DNA from: Paragordius varius
Taxonomy: Eukaryota > Nematomorpha
Direction: 5' to 3'
Length of the DNA stretch: 64,000 nt
NCBI GenBank assembly: GCA_964247055.1
Contig: OZ176054.1
Location: 8,866,001-8,930,000, forward strand
Positions 23,678 to 35,123 of the stretch are shown piece by piece. The first letter of the stretch is position 1. Each line of letters starts with the position of its first letter. The notes under the pieces were generated by a model, which had not been told where the DNA came from, did no database searches, and was given only the letters and a program-made list of their open reading frames with translations. A program made the position numbers and the translations under genes.

Positions 23678-24720
23678 GTTGACAACCTAGTTTTTGAAAT
23701 ATTGAGAGAAAATCGCAATCGGGCAAAAAGTTAAAATTAAGGATTATGGATAATTCAAAAATTAATGATAGAATTTGAGATGTTATGGTTTATTATCATT
23801 TCAGGATATATTTTCAATATATAAATAGCCTAAAATCATAAAGTTAGGGTTTATATAAAATTTTAGCTCAAAAGATTGCGTTTTTTTAACGCACTTACAA
23901 GACAAAATTTTTTTTATAAATCTAATATAAATTTTTTAAATTATTCACTAGCTAAACTCACTATTAAAATCTTAACATCCATATTTTATTCAGTATAAAA
24001 ACTCATATATCAAAATAAAACCAAAAAATATTGTTTTTTATTTTTGCATTTTTTTTTCATCTGATTTGTGATTGTTTAAAAAATTTATACTGTTTTATTT
24101 TGGAATCTTACATGAGTGCGAATTATAAAATATGTAATTTATGCAAAATAGGATTTAAAATTAGTGGAATATCAACCAACGATCCGTACAAATCACAATA
24201 CAAATATTAATTTGACACAAAACGGTTGTTACAGGGATTCATAAGGATTGTTTGTTGATATTTCACTACTTTTAAATCCTATTTTGCAAAAATTTATACT
24301 CAATAATTTCCACTCATATAAGATTCCAAAATAAAACAGTCTCATAAACCAGATGACAAAAAAATGCAAAAATAAAAAACAATATTTTTGATTTTATTTT
24401 GATATATGAGTATTTTTTACTGAATAAAACATGAATGTTAAGATTTTAATAGTGAATTTAAGTAAAAAATTAATAAAAATTATTATATAGTTTCATTAAA
24501 TTTTTTTGTCTTTTAAGTGTGATAAAAGAAAAACGCCATCTTTTGAGCTAAGATTTTATAGAAACCCTAACCATATGATTTTAGGCTATTTATATATTGA
24601 AAATATCTCCTAAAATGATAATAAACCGTAATATTTCAAATTTTATCATTAGTTTTTGAATTAGCCATAATTATCCTTAATTTTCACTTTTTGCCCAATT
24701 TAGGTTGTCAACAAACAAAA
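23678..24720. repeat. One-kilobase imperfect palindrome (foldback)
   Basis: The left arm (about 23678-24200) and right arm (about 24234-24720) are reverse complements at roughly 85-90 percent identity by eye. Anchors, left then right: TTTGTTGACAACCTA against TAGGTTGTCAACAAAC; ACTATTAAAATCTTAACAT against ATGTTAAGATTTTAATAGT; GCAAAATAGGATTTAAAA against TTTTAAATCCTATTTTGC. The centre is near 24216 with a short unpaired loop. One gap of about 30 bases distinguishes the arms near the left end. No coding sequence is seen. It could be a foldback transposon or an inverted duplication. Transcribed, it would make a long hairpin RNA. Confidence 0.9.
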
Positions 24721-25056
24721 ATTTTTGGGCAAATGAATACGCTGGTTAAGCTATCTCTTGAAAAAATAATTTTTTTGTTAAAATTTTTTTTCAGTGTATA
24801 TAATCTCTTCAATAAAAATGTTGCAATAATTTATTTATTTCGAAACGAAATAAACATTAAACTATATAATAAACTTCTTTGCTATATATGCTTCTCATGA
24901 AACTGGTCCTTAAATCATGTTATATAGAGATGGACATTATTTAGATGAACCCCAGCTTAAGAGATGATGTTTATCAAATAATTCTTCGAATAAATTTTGA
25001 GACATTTGAATAAATAGTGGAGTTCATTGTGCTGTGGTTTTAATATAAAAGATTGA

Positions 25057-25520
25057 AACTTGACTTGATACCGATACTCTTAACTGCCAAAATTTCTCGT
25101 AAAAGGAGCAAAATTGAAAGGTTGTTTGATATAATTTATCTGTTTAGTTGAAGGTTATTCGACTTGGATACCGAGATTCAAACCGCCAAAATTTCTCGGT
25201 ATAAGGAGCAAAATTGAGGGGTAAATTGATGATAAATAAATATTTTTTAACTGAAGGTGGTTGAAACTAACGGGGTATGCACTGTATTTTGTTTATCCTT
25301 ATATGTATAGTTTACGAAAACTCGACTTAATACCGATATTCTAATCGCCTAAATTTCTCGGTATAAGGAGCAAAGAGGGGTTGATTGTTGAGGATAATAT
25401 CAACTAAAGGTGGTGGAAATTATCAGGGTGCACCGTAGTTTTATCCGTTTAGTGGAAGAAAAATCTACTTGATATCGATACTCTAACCGCCAAAACTTTA
25501 CGGTATAAGGAGCAAAGTTC
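25057..25520. repeat. Four-copy degenerate tandem repeat (CTTGATACCGATACTCTAA unit)
   Basis: A core of about 58 bp recurs at 25057-25115, 25159-25219, 25321-25378 and 25465-25520. Each core reads roughly CGACTTGATACCGATACTCT, then a CCGCCAAAATTTCTCGGTAT block and AAGGAGCAAA. The spacers are 40-100 bp of related sequence (GTTTAGT, GAAGGTGGT). No open frame is kept across copies. Confidence 0.85.
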
Positions 25521-25616
25521 ATTGGATGGCAGATAATGAAGATGTTAACTGGTTAAAATATATATTTATGCAGTTTTAAAATTAGATTCAATTGTAATGT
25601 TTTTAATATAAACGAT

Positions 25617-25755
25617 TTGCACTTCAAGAGTGTCCATGAACACTTCAAGTTGGTCCTTGAACATTGCAAGTTGGTCCTCGAACACTTCAAGTTGGTTTTT
25701 GAACATTTCAACTTGGTTCTTAAACACTTAAGGTTGGTCCTTGACTTTGTTGTTT
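25617..25755 (+). repeat. 24-bp minisatellite (ACTTCAAGTTGGTCCTTGAA unit)
   Basis: About six units of 24 bp run head to tail, each like CACTTCAAGTTGGTCCTTGA. Because 24 is a multiple of three, an open frame of heptad-like repeats (EHFKLVL) appears by chance. I do not call it a gene: it has no upstream or downstream coding context. A single related unit in reverse orientation lies near 26311-26342. Confidence 0.85.
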
Positions 25756-26403
25756 TGAACTTTTATCAATCAAATCGTGTATTATTCATCTATTTTATCA
25801 TTTTTAACCTATTTTTTATATTTTACATGAACTTTAAATCACTACATTGATCATTAATTATTCTATAAGATTTTAACATGTGATTAAAAAATATATAAGT
25901 TTTCTATATTATTATTATTTCCAATTTTTCATAAACAATTATAAGATAATATAATTATATATGGAATCAATCAGCAAAAATTATATAATTTATTATAATA
26001 TAATATTTCGATTACTACAAGTAATCTTTGTCAAACGTAAAAATAAAATTAAAATATAAACTAAAATTTAAATTATAAAGTAAAAATATTTAATGAAACT
26101 AAAAAAAACATGTGTGTATTGTTAATAAGAAAAAAATTTGTAATATTATTAAATTTTGTTAAATTGCAAAGTTTAAAACAAAAAAAGGTTTAAATAAAAA
26201 GATTTGTTTTTTAATGAATAAATATATGAAAAATAAAGAAAATTAGGTTAAAAAATAATAAAATAAAAAAATACATGCAAAAATTATGGTTCAATCAAAA
26301 TTTAAAAATAAGGACCGACTTGAATTGTTCAAGGACACTATTTGCCCATCTCTGCATTAAATTTGAAATGCTGAAAGGTTATTGTAAAAAATATACTTTA
26401 TAT

Positions 26404-29400
26404 ACAGTATGAGTAAGGTGACCAGATTATTTGAAGGAAAAAGCGGGACAAATTTGAGAAGGGGGGTAGGTCATTAAGAGGTGCAACCAAAAATCTTTAT
26501 ACAATTTATTGTAATATTTATTTATTTTTAAAACAAATACATTATAAATATAAAAAATTTGTACCTTACAGGTTGTTTTTACCTTATTCAATTAATTTAC
26601 ATGTGCATGAACAAAGGGTGAAGTGATTGTAATATTCTAGAAAAAAATAAAGACGAAATCATCACAAAGTGCGCTGGGTGATGCAAGAGGCGGCACAAAA
26701 AATATTTTTAACAATTTAGCGAATAATCTTAATCAAAACATTATTGGCAGATAGACAACGCTATTCAAACAGCTACTGATTTGTTAGCCCTGGATGTGGA
26801 AAATATAGATGTTAAAAGGCTTGGATATTGTAGAACTGTTGGTTAGCTTTTTTGCCAGCGATTGAAATATTTATAAAAATGTGATTTCCTAGAATCCTAT
26901 TTTTTATCACAGGACAAAGGTCAAAATTCCAAGACAAAAAAGGTTAGAAAATAATTTTATACCATTACCTAATCGCAATATTATAAAGCATCCAGAAAAA
27001 CAAGGCTCAGTAAATATCCAAAATATAAAAATGTTTTATACAAACAGAAACGATTATTTGGAAGACAAGACGGTGCACAATGACACTTTTTTATAAAATC
27101 TCATTATTAAATAAATATTTGAATAAAAACTTATATTATGGACAACAGAAAAAAATACGTAGCATAGAAATGGTTAAAATAATCATTTTTAAACAAATTA
27201 TGTTTCATACAATAATATTTTAATTGTAGAATTTGCATTATCTTTACCTGAACCACTGCTATTGAACGCGTTTTTCCACAGTAAATTAAGTAAGGACACG
27301 GAATCAAATATAAATGTTGAATAAAAGCCATTTTATGTGTTCAAATATAATTTGACAATTTATGAAGACTTATACAATATTTTAAGTAATTTTGTTTATT
27401 TTTAACACAAAAACCTTAAAAAAAATATTTTATTCTTTGGTATATTTTTTGTTTGAGTGAATGCGTTTTAGCAGATTGTCATCATTTTTTAAAATATTGT
27501 AGAAGTCTTCACAAGAATTTGTCAAATTCTATTTGACAGATAAAACGGCCTTTAAAGTTTCAACATTTAAATTTGATTTTTCCGATGTTCACACCTGATT
27601 TACTGTGGAAAAAACTCGCTCAGTAGCAGCGTTGGTTCCAGGTAAAGATAGTGCGAATTCCACAATTTTTAAAATATTATTGTATGTAATATAGTTGGCT
27701 TCAAAATGATGAAATATTTCCAACCATTTCTTTTCTACTGTATATTTTTCTTTTGTCCATAAGTTTTCATTATTAATATATCTTTTAACTAATGATACTT
27801 CAGAAAGATCATTTTCTGAAAGATTACTTTTTAAGATTTTTTGGAACAGATATAATCAAATGATTTTTGAACATCGCACCAATTAAATTCTGATTTTAAT
27901 GTTATCCAATGAAAATGATCAACATTGAATTGCGTCTTCCAGTCTTCCAAATAATTTTTACAGTGTGTATAAAACATTTGTATATGGTACAGGATATCTT
28001 GGCGATTTATTAAGCCTTGTTTTTCTAAATTATTTATTATATTGCAAATGGTTAATGGTATAAAATTATTTTCTAACCGTTCTTGACATTGGAATTTTAG
28101 GTTACTAACTTCATTGGCTACTTCGATTGTCGAAATTTTGTCACCTTCTATAAATTTTTTAACATTTTGAAAGATAGAAGCTTGTAAGAATTCTGACCAT
28201 ATTTTTTAAAAAATCACTTTCAAAAAACTTTTTTAAAGTTGTAGGACATTTGTCCTGTGATAAAAAAAGATTTTAAAGGATCATACATTTTTAAAATTCT
28301 TTCGACTGGCTTAAAAGCTAACCAACGAGTTTTACAATATCCAAGCATTTTTTGATATTGAGCTTTAGCGATTTCACAGAATTCTTTAAGTGTTTCAACA
28401 CGTACCGTGATATATAAAAATAGGAATATATTTTAACAACTACATTTTCCACATCTAGGGGTAATTGTTCCCATCCTTGCTTTTCCACCGAAGTTCGTAT
28501 TGGTGTTGTCAGCGCAATATGCGATGATTTTGTTTTGTCTTTTAAATTATTTTTTTCTAGAATAATGATTATTAAAGTAAAAATTATGTCGGAATTTTCA
28601 CCGTGTGGAGAAATTAAACTAAAATTTAATTTTTACGGTTTCTGATCAAAAAATCTTATTAAAGTGGGAAATTTTGTTACCTTGTGATTTGATGCATCAG
28701 AGTATAGCGATATGATTTAATTTTCAACGAATCTTTTCGTATCTCAGAAAATGCATGTGGCGAAAGGACATTGCATAAGAAGGCTTCAGCCTTCGTACGG
28801 GCACATGTAATTTTTTTATTAAATAAGGTACAAATAACCTGTGAGGTACAATCCATAGATCTAAAGGAATGATTGTGATTAACGGCGTGAAAAGAGAACA
28901 CACCCTCAGCTAGTGCCAAATTCTTTTCTTTCTCTCCGAAAGCGGTTTTTTGAAAAAAACGCTCATTTTGTAAGATGATGCCGCCATATCTAAACATTTT
29001 TTATGTTTCTGTTTCCATATGCTTATCATGCTTGCCGCCATGTGCTAGGGTGAATTCCCCCTCGCATATAAGACATTTAAAAGAAAAATCTTTCATTAAT
29101 TCATCGTTTAATTTACAACCTCTTTTTGTGCTCATATTAATAAACTACTATTAGTATAATAAATATTATATTACCTTAATTTTCTGGAATAAACGTGTAA
29201 GGTCCCGATTTGTGGTATCAATATGTCTTTTACTCTTTTGTGGTATTAACTTGGCTTTTTGATAATGATGACAGTAGTAGTAGTAGGAAGGAAAGTGTAT
29301 AATCATATGATATAAATTCGAAAAAAAATATTTTTAATCTAAAAATAAAAAATTTTAATTTAAAATTTATATAGATTTTAAAGATATTTAATGATAAAAA

Positions 29401-29702
29401 AATTTATTTGTATAAAAAAAAATTTTTTTATATAATCGTGAAAAAGCGGGACATTTTAAAAACGTAGCGGGACGCGAGACAAAGTGTGAAAAAGCGGGAC
29501 GTCTGGTCACCTTAAGTATGAGTAAGTATATATTGCTAGAAAGTTATTATTGCCAAATAGCATATGCAACTAAGGGCAGTACTATTGGCTTAAGTTGTTT
29601 TTTTCAATTTTTATTAATATTTGTCAATAATTATTCTCTTTGTTGCATATGCTATTTGGCAATAATTAATAACTTTCTAGCGATATATACTTGCTCCTAC
29701 TG
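26404..29702. repeat. Short foldback element (about 190 bp) split by a hAT insertion
   Basis: With the transposon at 26414-29514 and one copy of its target duplication removed, 26404-26413 joins 29523 onward. The result is a hairpin with arms of about 60 bp: ACAGTATGAG plus TAAGTATATATTGCTAGAAA through CATATGCAAC (29570) on the left, and GTTGCATATGCTATTTGGCA through ATATATACTTGCTCCTACTG (29642-29702) on the right. The loop is about 70 bp. It looks like a miniature foldback element that was already present when the hAT element landed in its left arm. Confidence 0.8.
26414..29514 (-). mobile_element. hAT-superfamily DNA transposon, 3.1 kb, 8-bp target duplication, degenerate transposase
   Basis: The ends are TAAGGTGACCAGA and its inverse, flanked by a perfect 8-bp duplication AGTATGAG (26406-26413 and 29515-29522). 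The word AAAAAGCGGGAC recurs near both ends. Minus-strand transposase begins at 29135 (MSTKRGCKLNDELMKDFSF) with a BED-like finger (CLICEGEFTLAHGGKHDKH). It continues after a stop with FGEKEKNLALAEG, NHNHSFRSMDCTS, ARTKAEAFLCNVLSPHAFSE and, near 27600, the dimerisation segment ALSLPGTNAATERVFSTVN. Stops and frameshifts make it inactive. Separately, 26650-27410 is a diverged, internally deleted copy of the C-terminal half in the opposite orientation (plus strand). The element is therefore partly palindromic: either an inverted internal duplication or a tail-to-tail fusion of two copies. Confidence 0.88.
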
Positions 29703-30823
29703 TAATATTTGTAAATTTTAAAATTAAAACATTAAAATATATAAATGATTGTTTTTAAAGCTGTTTTAAGTTTTATTATTATTTATAGAAGGGTGTAAAA
29801 TAACACTAGACAATAAATGGCTTTTTACATTTTTAAAAACCTCAAACTTATTTCATTTAGTGCAAAAAGAGCAAATATGGAAATCCATTTTTTTAATTTA
29901 AGTAAAATATTTATTAAATTTTTTTATATATAATAGTATAGAAGCCATAACACGGTGACAGCAAAAAAACTGTTTTATTATTAAATAGCTAAAAGCTTTC
30001 GGATAAATAACGATATGTGTGCGTGTATTACACTAGATAAATAGTTTTTCATTTTTTACTTTTACTCAAATTAAAAATCTCATATTTATCCCTCATTAGG
30101 TTAAATTGAGATTAATACAGCGGAAGCAAATTTATATGTTAATAAGTAGGAGAGTCATAAATGCAAAATATTTCCAATACATTTCTCAGAAAATCTTTGA
30201 AAGACAGACATACAGATATTAAAGCTAAAAATTGCTGGCCTCAATTTTGAATTAAATAACTTGTTATAATGGGGAAAAAATTGAATTTTAATATAATCAT
30301 ATATTTACTATCTATATAGAGTTTACCCAATGTATCGTGGTAAATGAATTGAGCCTTATATAAAAAACTTTTTATTACTTTGAACCAAAGCCGAAGTAGT
30401 GTAAAGTTTTTTGCAAATATCCAATAAATATTTAAACACTTTTCATATACAAATTGTAGCGGAACATAATGTGTATTATCACAATATATTAATTTAAGGG
30501 ATTTTATATTCGAAAATTTTGTTAAAATTTAGATGCCATTTTGGCTTTTGATCCCGGATTTGGGGTATCATAATTCGTTAAATTAAAAAAATTGAGTTGG
30601 TAGAAGTTTTTCCTGCAGGGTGTATAGAAAAAGTATTAGATGCACTACTTCCTTTTTGGTAATTATAGAGAGTCTTTTATTATTTAGGATCTTAAGCACG
30701 ATATATTCTATATCACAGTGCACGATCAATAAGAGAAAAAATATATTTGATAGGCAAATGTATCAGGATTTTTTTGGTAATTTGGTTTTGGACGAGTTAT
30801 ATCAAAAAGTTAGCAAAGCTTTT

Positions 30824-31806
30824 GGGTGAGGGGATAAAAATCTATTTTGACTTGACTTGCAAGTTTTGTCATGGCTTGCTTTCATGTGATAAAAAATTTA
30901 ACATTAGTTGATTCGGAGGTGACAAAAAATCATATGATCAAGTAAAACTTATAGATTTTTCAAGTGTGGTGTAGGTCACACTTGACAGATTTTTAAATAT
31001 AAATAAAATTATTTGGGAAACTATATTTGGGTGTAATTTAAGCTTTGAATGTAATTAAAACCTTTGTTAATGATATAAATTTTTTATCTGATAAATTTTG
31101 GCTAATTAACATACTCAAATTGGGTGGATACAAAAGCGGATGATTTTTTAGAAAAACTTTGCTAAGAATGCATATAAAAATAGGCTAAATATATCGATTC
31201 CGTGAATCCGCAAAAAAATTAGTAAATTAAAATTAAATATTAATCTTTTAAAAATTTCAATCTTCGTTTAATAAACGCAAAAGGTTACTTGACTATTAAA
31301 CTAATACTAAAGAATTTATTTCATCATATATTTATTTCGAATGTAATATTGATAATCAATAATAATTATATGATCTATTGTATAAACATCTTCCCATTAT
31401 ATTTGCATATGGACTACTAACAAATGAGTAGTGTGGTAAAATAATAGAGAGTGTTTTAAGACCGAATAGTTTGATCAACTTAAAAATTATTACCGGGCTT
31501 AATATTTAGAAAAATCTATAATATTAAATAAGATACGCATCAGTGAGTAAGAGAAACTTCAATAAATGCATATTGTATTAACTGTTTATCTTTTTGTGCC
31601 TTATTTAATAAATTTTGGCCGAAAATGATCAAAATATTTTCCTAAAATTCGAATTGAGTGGCAAATAAATGTTACATTCATAAGCAAAAGACTTGACTTA
31701 GGTGTTTTTTAATAACCGATCTTCAAGTGTGTACTTGTTGGCTTAAGTAAACTTGCTTGCCACGCTTGACTTACAAGTCAAGTGCGACTTTTTTATCAAC
31801 ACACCC
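30824..31806. mobile_element. Possible foldback/MITE with CTTGACTTG-rich ends
   Basis: The left end (GGGTGAGGGGATAAAAATCT, then TTGACTTGACTTGCAAG) is matched in inverse at the right end (CTTGACTTACAAGTCAAGTG, then TTTTTTATCAACACACCC). Internal words such as TCAAGTGTG repeat in both orientations. I could not find a convincing target duplication, so the ends are approximate and the class unknown. Confidence 0.45.
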
Positions 31807-32243
31807 TTTGTGGTAACGGCGCCACACCAGATGGCCAAATTAACACACATTTTGCTAAATAAATTTTTTTATTTAACGCTAAATGCTTTATTCCAATTAC
31901 ATTAAATATATCATAAACATATAAATACATTTTTTAAATAAATTTTATATTCTAGTGGGCACCGAAAGTCTTCATTTTTTGACCCGAAATGGGCAAGTTT
32001 TCTCAAAATAATTGCAAATCTAATATTGCGCGAAAAAATATAAATATAAACTGCTTACAAAATCGGGGATATAAAAATATTTTGATAATATTTATATATA
32101 ATGGATAAATTTATCATAATTTTCATGGTGGTTTTGGTGCTTATGAGCGATATAAGAAAGTTGTTGTCACTTTTTTAGTGACTGCTAAATATAAAAAATG
32201 GCAAAATTCGTTATTAATATTTTTAGTCAAAGTTAAATGTACT

Positions 32244-32836
32244 ATTAACACTTCGATTCAAATTGGGGAATTTAAATACCCCAGACTAAATTTAAATTAA
32301 ATTTTTTTAAAAAACTACTGAAGGAAACGGTCCCAATTTAAATTTATGCTTCTATCCTGATAAATATTATATAAATATGCCAAAATATCTTGATAAAATT
32401 TAGTTTTGAAAAAAAAGTTCCACCTCAAACTACTTCGACGCCATTTTTATTTTACAAACATTTTGCAAAATATCGTCTTCATTTAATTGTAAGGGTAAAA
32501 CTAAAGCTTATTTTTTATATAAATTACATCTAACATTGATAGAAATAGAAAAAGCTGTTTATTTTGTATTATTTTTGAATTTTACCATTGCACGCATGTC
32601 ACGTGGGCTAAATTTTTACCTTTCGTTGTTAGCTTAAAATTAGTAACATCAGGTATTTTTGAATAAAATTTTTTATATATTTCGGTTTATTAATGTTATA
32701 TAAGTGCAAAAATTTGCCATGGTTTCGATTGCTTTCATACTTTTTCAACTATTTTATTTTAAACAGGCCTGGGGTATCCAACTACCCCAATTTGAATCGA
32801 AGGACTAAAATGAGTGTGTTGTATCCAAATGTTAAA
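32244..32836. repeat. TTAA-flanked MITE family, copy 3
   Basis: Starts TTAACACTTCGATTCAAATT and ends ATCGAAGGACTAAAATGAGT followed by GTTGTATCCAAATGTTAA. Near each end is a small inverted repeat: GGGGAATTTAAATACCCC (one arm base changed) on the left and GGGGTATCCAACTACCCC on the right. About 590 bp, no intact coding sequence. Confidence 0.85.
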
Positions 32837-33789
32837 AGCAAAAAGTTCATATCTTGAATTGTAGATCTGCTATGATAGTTTCACTGGATACCTGGCCATA
32901 TTAGGCATGTTGTATTATAAAGGAAAAAGACCAGGTTGTGCTATGAAAAATTTAAGTATGTATATTACATGAATAAATGTTTTTTTCCAAAAAATGGATA
33001 TTTTGGCTAAAAGTTTTGCGAGTATAATTTTTTGCACATGATTGCAAGGTCATAATACGGTTAAAGATATTATGGTTTTAACATAAATTTGAAGACGAAG
33101 CGAATTATTTAATGAAAAGTCCAAGGTAATAGAAATATGCATTATGGAATTATTAAAATAACCTATGGCCCTTTTTAGCTATGCGTCAAAACACAATAAA
33201 ACTCGCTAGCCAAAATTTTGCTAAAAATTAAATTTTAAAGAAATCCATGGGAAAAACTTTTTTGATGTCAAAATTTAACATACATTTAAAATAAAGCGCA
33301 TCTCGGAGTTTTTCCTTATTTTAACACTTTATTATGTGGGTAGTCGTATGACCCAGAGCAATTTAAAATTTAAGTTTACAATGTATTTATAACTTGCCAA
33401 ACAAACACCATACAAATACTCAATTTTCCGACAGAAAATATATATTTCATCATAATTTTTTTGTATGATATGTAATCTACATTAAGTAGCCAAGTAAAAA
33501 AGTATAGCGCCAAAGTGTCTGAGCCTATCCTTAATCTCTTCCCGCAAGTAACGCATTGCAGATTCGGGCGAACACACGCATTCGGCGTTTGTCTTACTTA
33601 TTAGGATCTGGTAACATAAAAACCCACTATTTTAGGTGTATTATGTGCGCTAAATATAGTGGAAGATGCTTGTTGTGTAATATACAGATATTATTTAAAA
33701 AAATTGGAGACTCATATAAGTACTTAAATTAACTTAACTTTACAGAAGTGCCTAAAAATATTCATATGCAATAGTATCCATTCGCTAAA

Positions 33790-35082
33790 ATGGATGCTTC
33801 AACTTCAAATACTTATTTAAAACTTGATGATACAAAAGCGGGCATGAAACTCCTAAATAAAGAGGAGATAAATAAGGTATTTAGTTACATAATCATATTA
33901 AAAAATACTAATTATTATTATTATATATTATTTTCATATTTTAGAAAATTATTGAGGCATCCAAGGGCTCATCATATTATGAAACTCAGTTAAAAAAATC
34001 CAACAATTTACAGAAAAGGATACAGCAACAAAAAAGTTTTTTATCTAAATGTGATAAGTTGCAATATCGTGCTGCCAATTTAAAAGTATCATTTTATTCT
34101 ATTAAGATGGAAAAACTACATAAATCCTTAATACCAAAACAAAATTTGGACCAAATTTTTATGCATATTGATTTGGATGCGTTTTTTGCTGCTTGTGAGA
34201 TGCGTGATGATCCTAAATTATATTCTTTACCAGTCGCTGTTGGATCTATGCAAATGATTGTATATCTGCTTAAAAAATATATTATCTTAATATATCTGTT
34301 GTTTGCCTCCTTTTACATATTGTTTTATTACATTTATAATAAATATTTTTTTAAATAATTACATTTTATACTCTATTTTCTATTTATATAACAGTCAACC
34401 TCAAATTATATTGCGCGAAAATATGGAGTGCGAGCCGCAATGCCAGGTTTTATTGGAAAAAAGTTATGCCCTCAGCTTAAACTTATTTCTCACGATATTC
34501 AGAAATATCGAGAAACATCTTCTGCCTTTTTTGACATCTTAAAACTCTATGTAAAATCTTATAGTTCTGGAGGTCTTGATGAAGCTTATTGTAATTTAAC
34601 CAATTACATGCGTAAAAGATCAGAAAATGAATTGTCATTAAAGTTTACATATAAAAGAAAATGTTTGTGTTTTTGCCATACCAACCCCTTAAATCAACAT
34701 AATAATAATAATCCAAAATCTAATCAACCTGATCATACTAATATTTCACATTTGGCTTGTAATAACGATCTTTTTGCTTGCAGTTGTCGGTTTGTGAAAA
34801 AGGATGAAAGAAACATTTATGATTTACCTGGATGTATTATAGCTAAACAAGGTATGCATTTTTCACACAATAATAATTAACAACCTAAAAGCCCTTTTTT
34901 CTGTTTGTAAGGTTTTTTGGTAATAAAAATTACACTCATAATAATTTTATAGAATTAATTGAATATACCCAAACATATGGCAATAGTATAGCAGAAACGG
35001 CGAAAGAAATTCGACATCGTATATTTGAAGCTTCTGGAGTAACATGTAGCATTGGTAATTCATAAATAATTATTTATTTATT

Positions 35083-35123
<41 letters not shown>

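Larger units (their letters stand above)
29703..33789. other. Gene-free spacer upstream of POLK, repeat-rich
   Basis: No host exon found. It contains a possible foldback element (30824-31806), a dispersed repeat shared with 510-660 and 21790-21970 (about 31850-32040) and TTAA-family copy 3 (32244-32836). The last 950 bp before POLK contain no recognised repeat. An acceptor-like TTTACAG at 33739-33745 precedes the POLK start and could close a 5' untranslated intron or take a spliced leader; this is speculative. Confidence 0.55.

Noticed and set aside
25617-25850. Open frame with a regular EHFKLVL repeat, like a coiled coil
   Set aside because: It is the translation of a 24-bp minisatellite. 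The frame stays open because the unit is a multiple of three; there is no flanking coding context.
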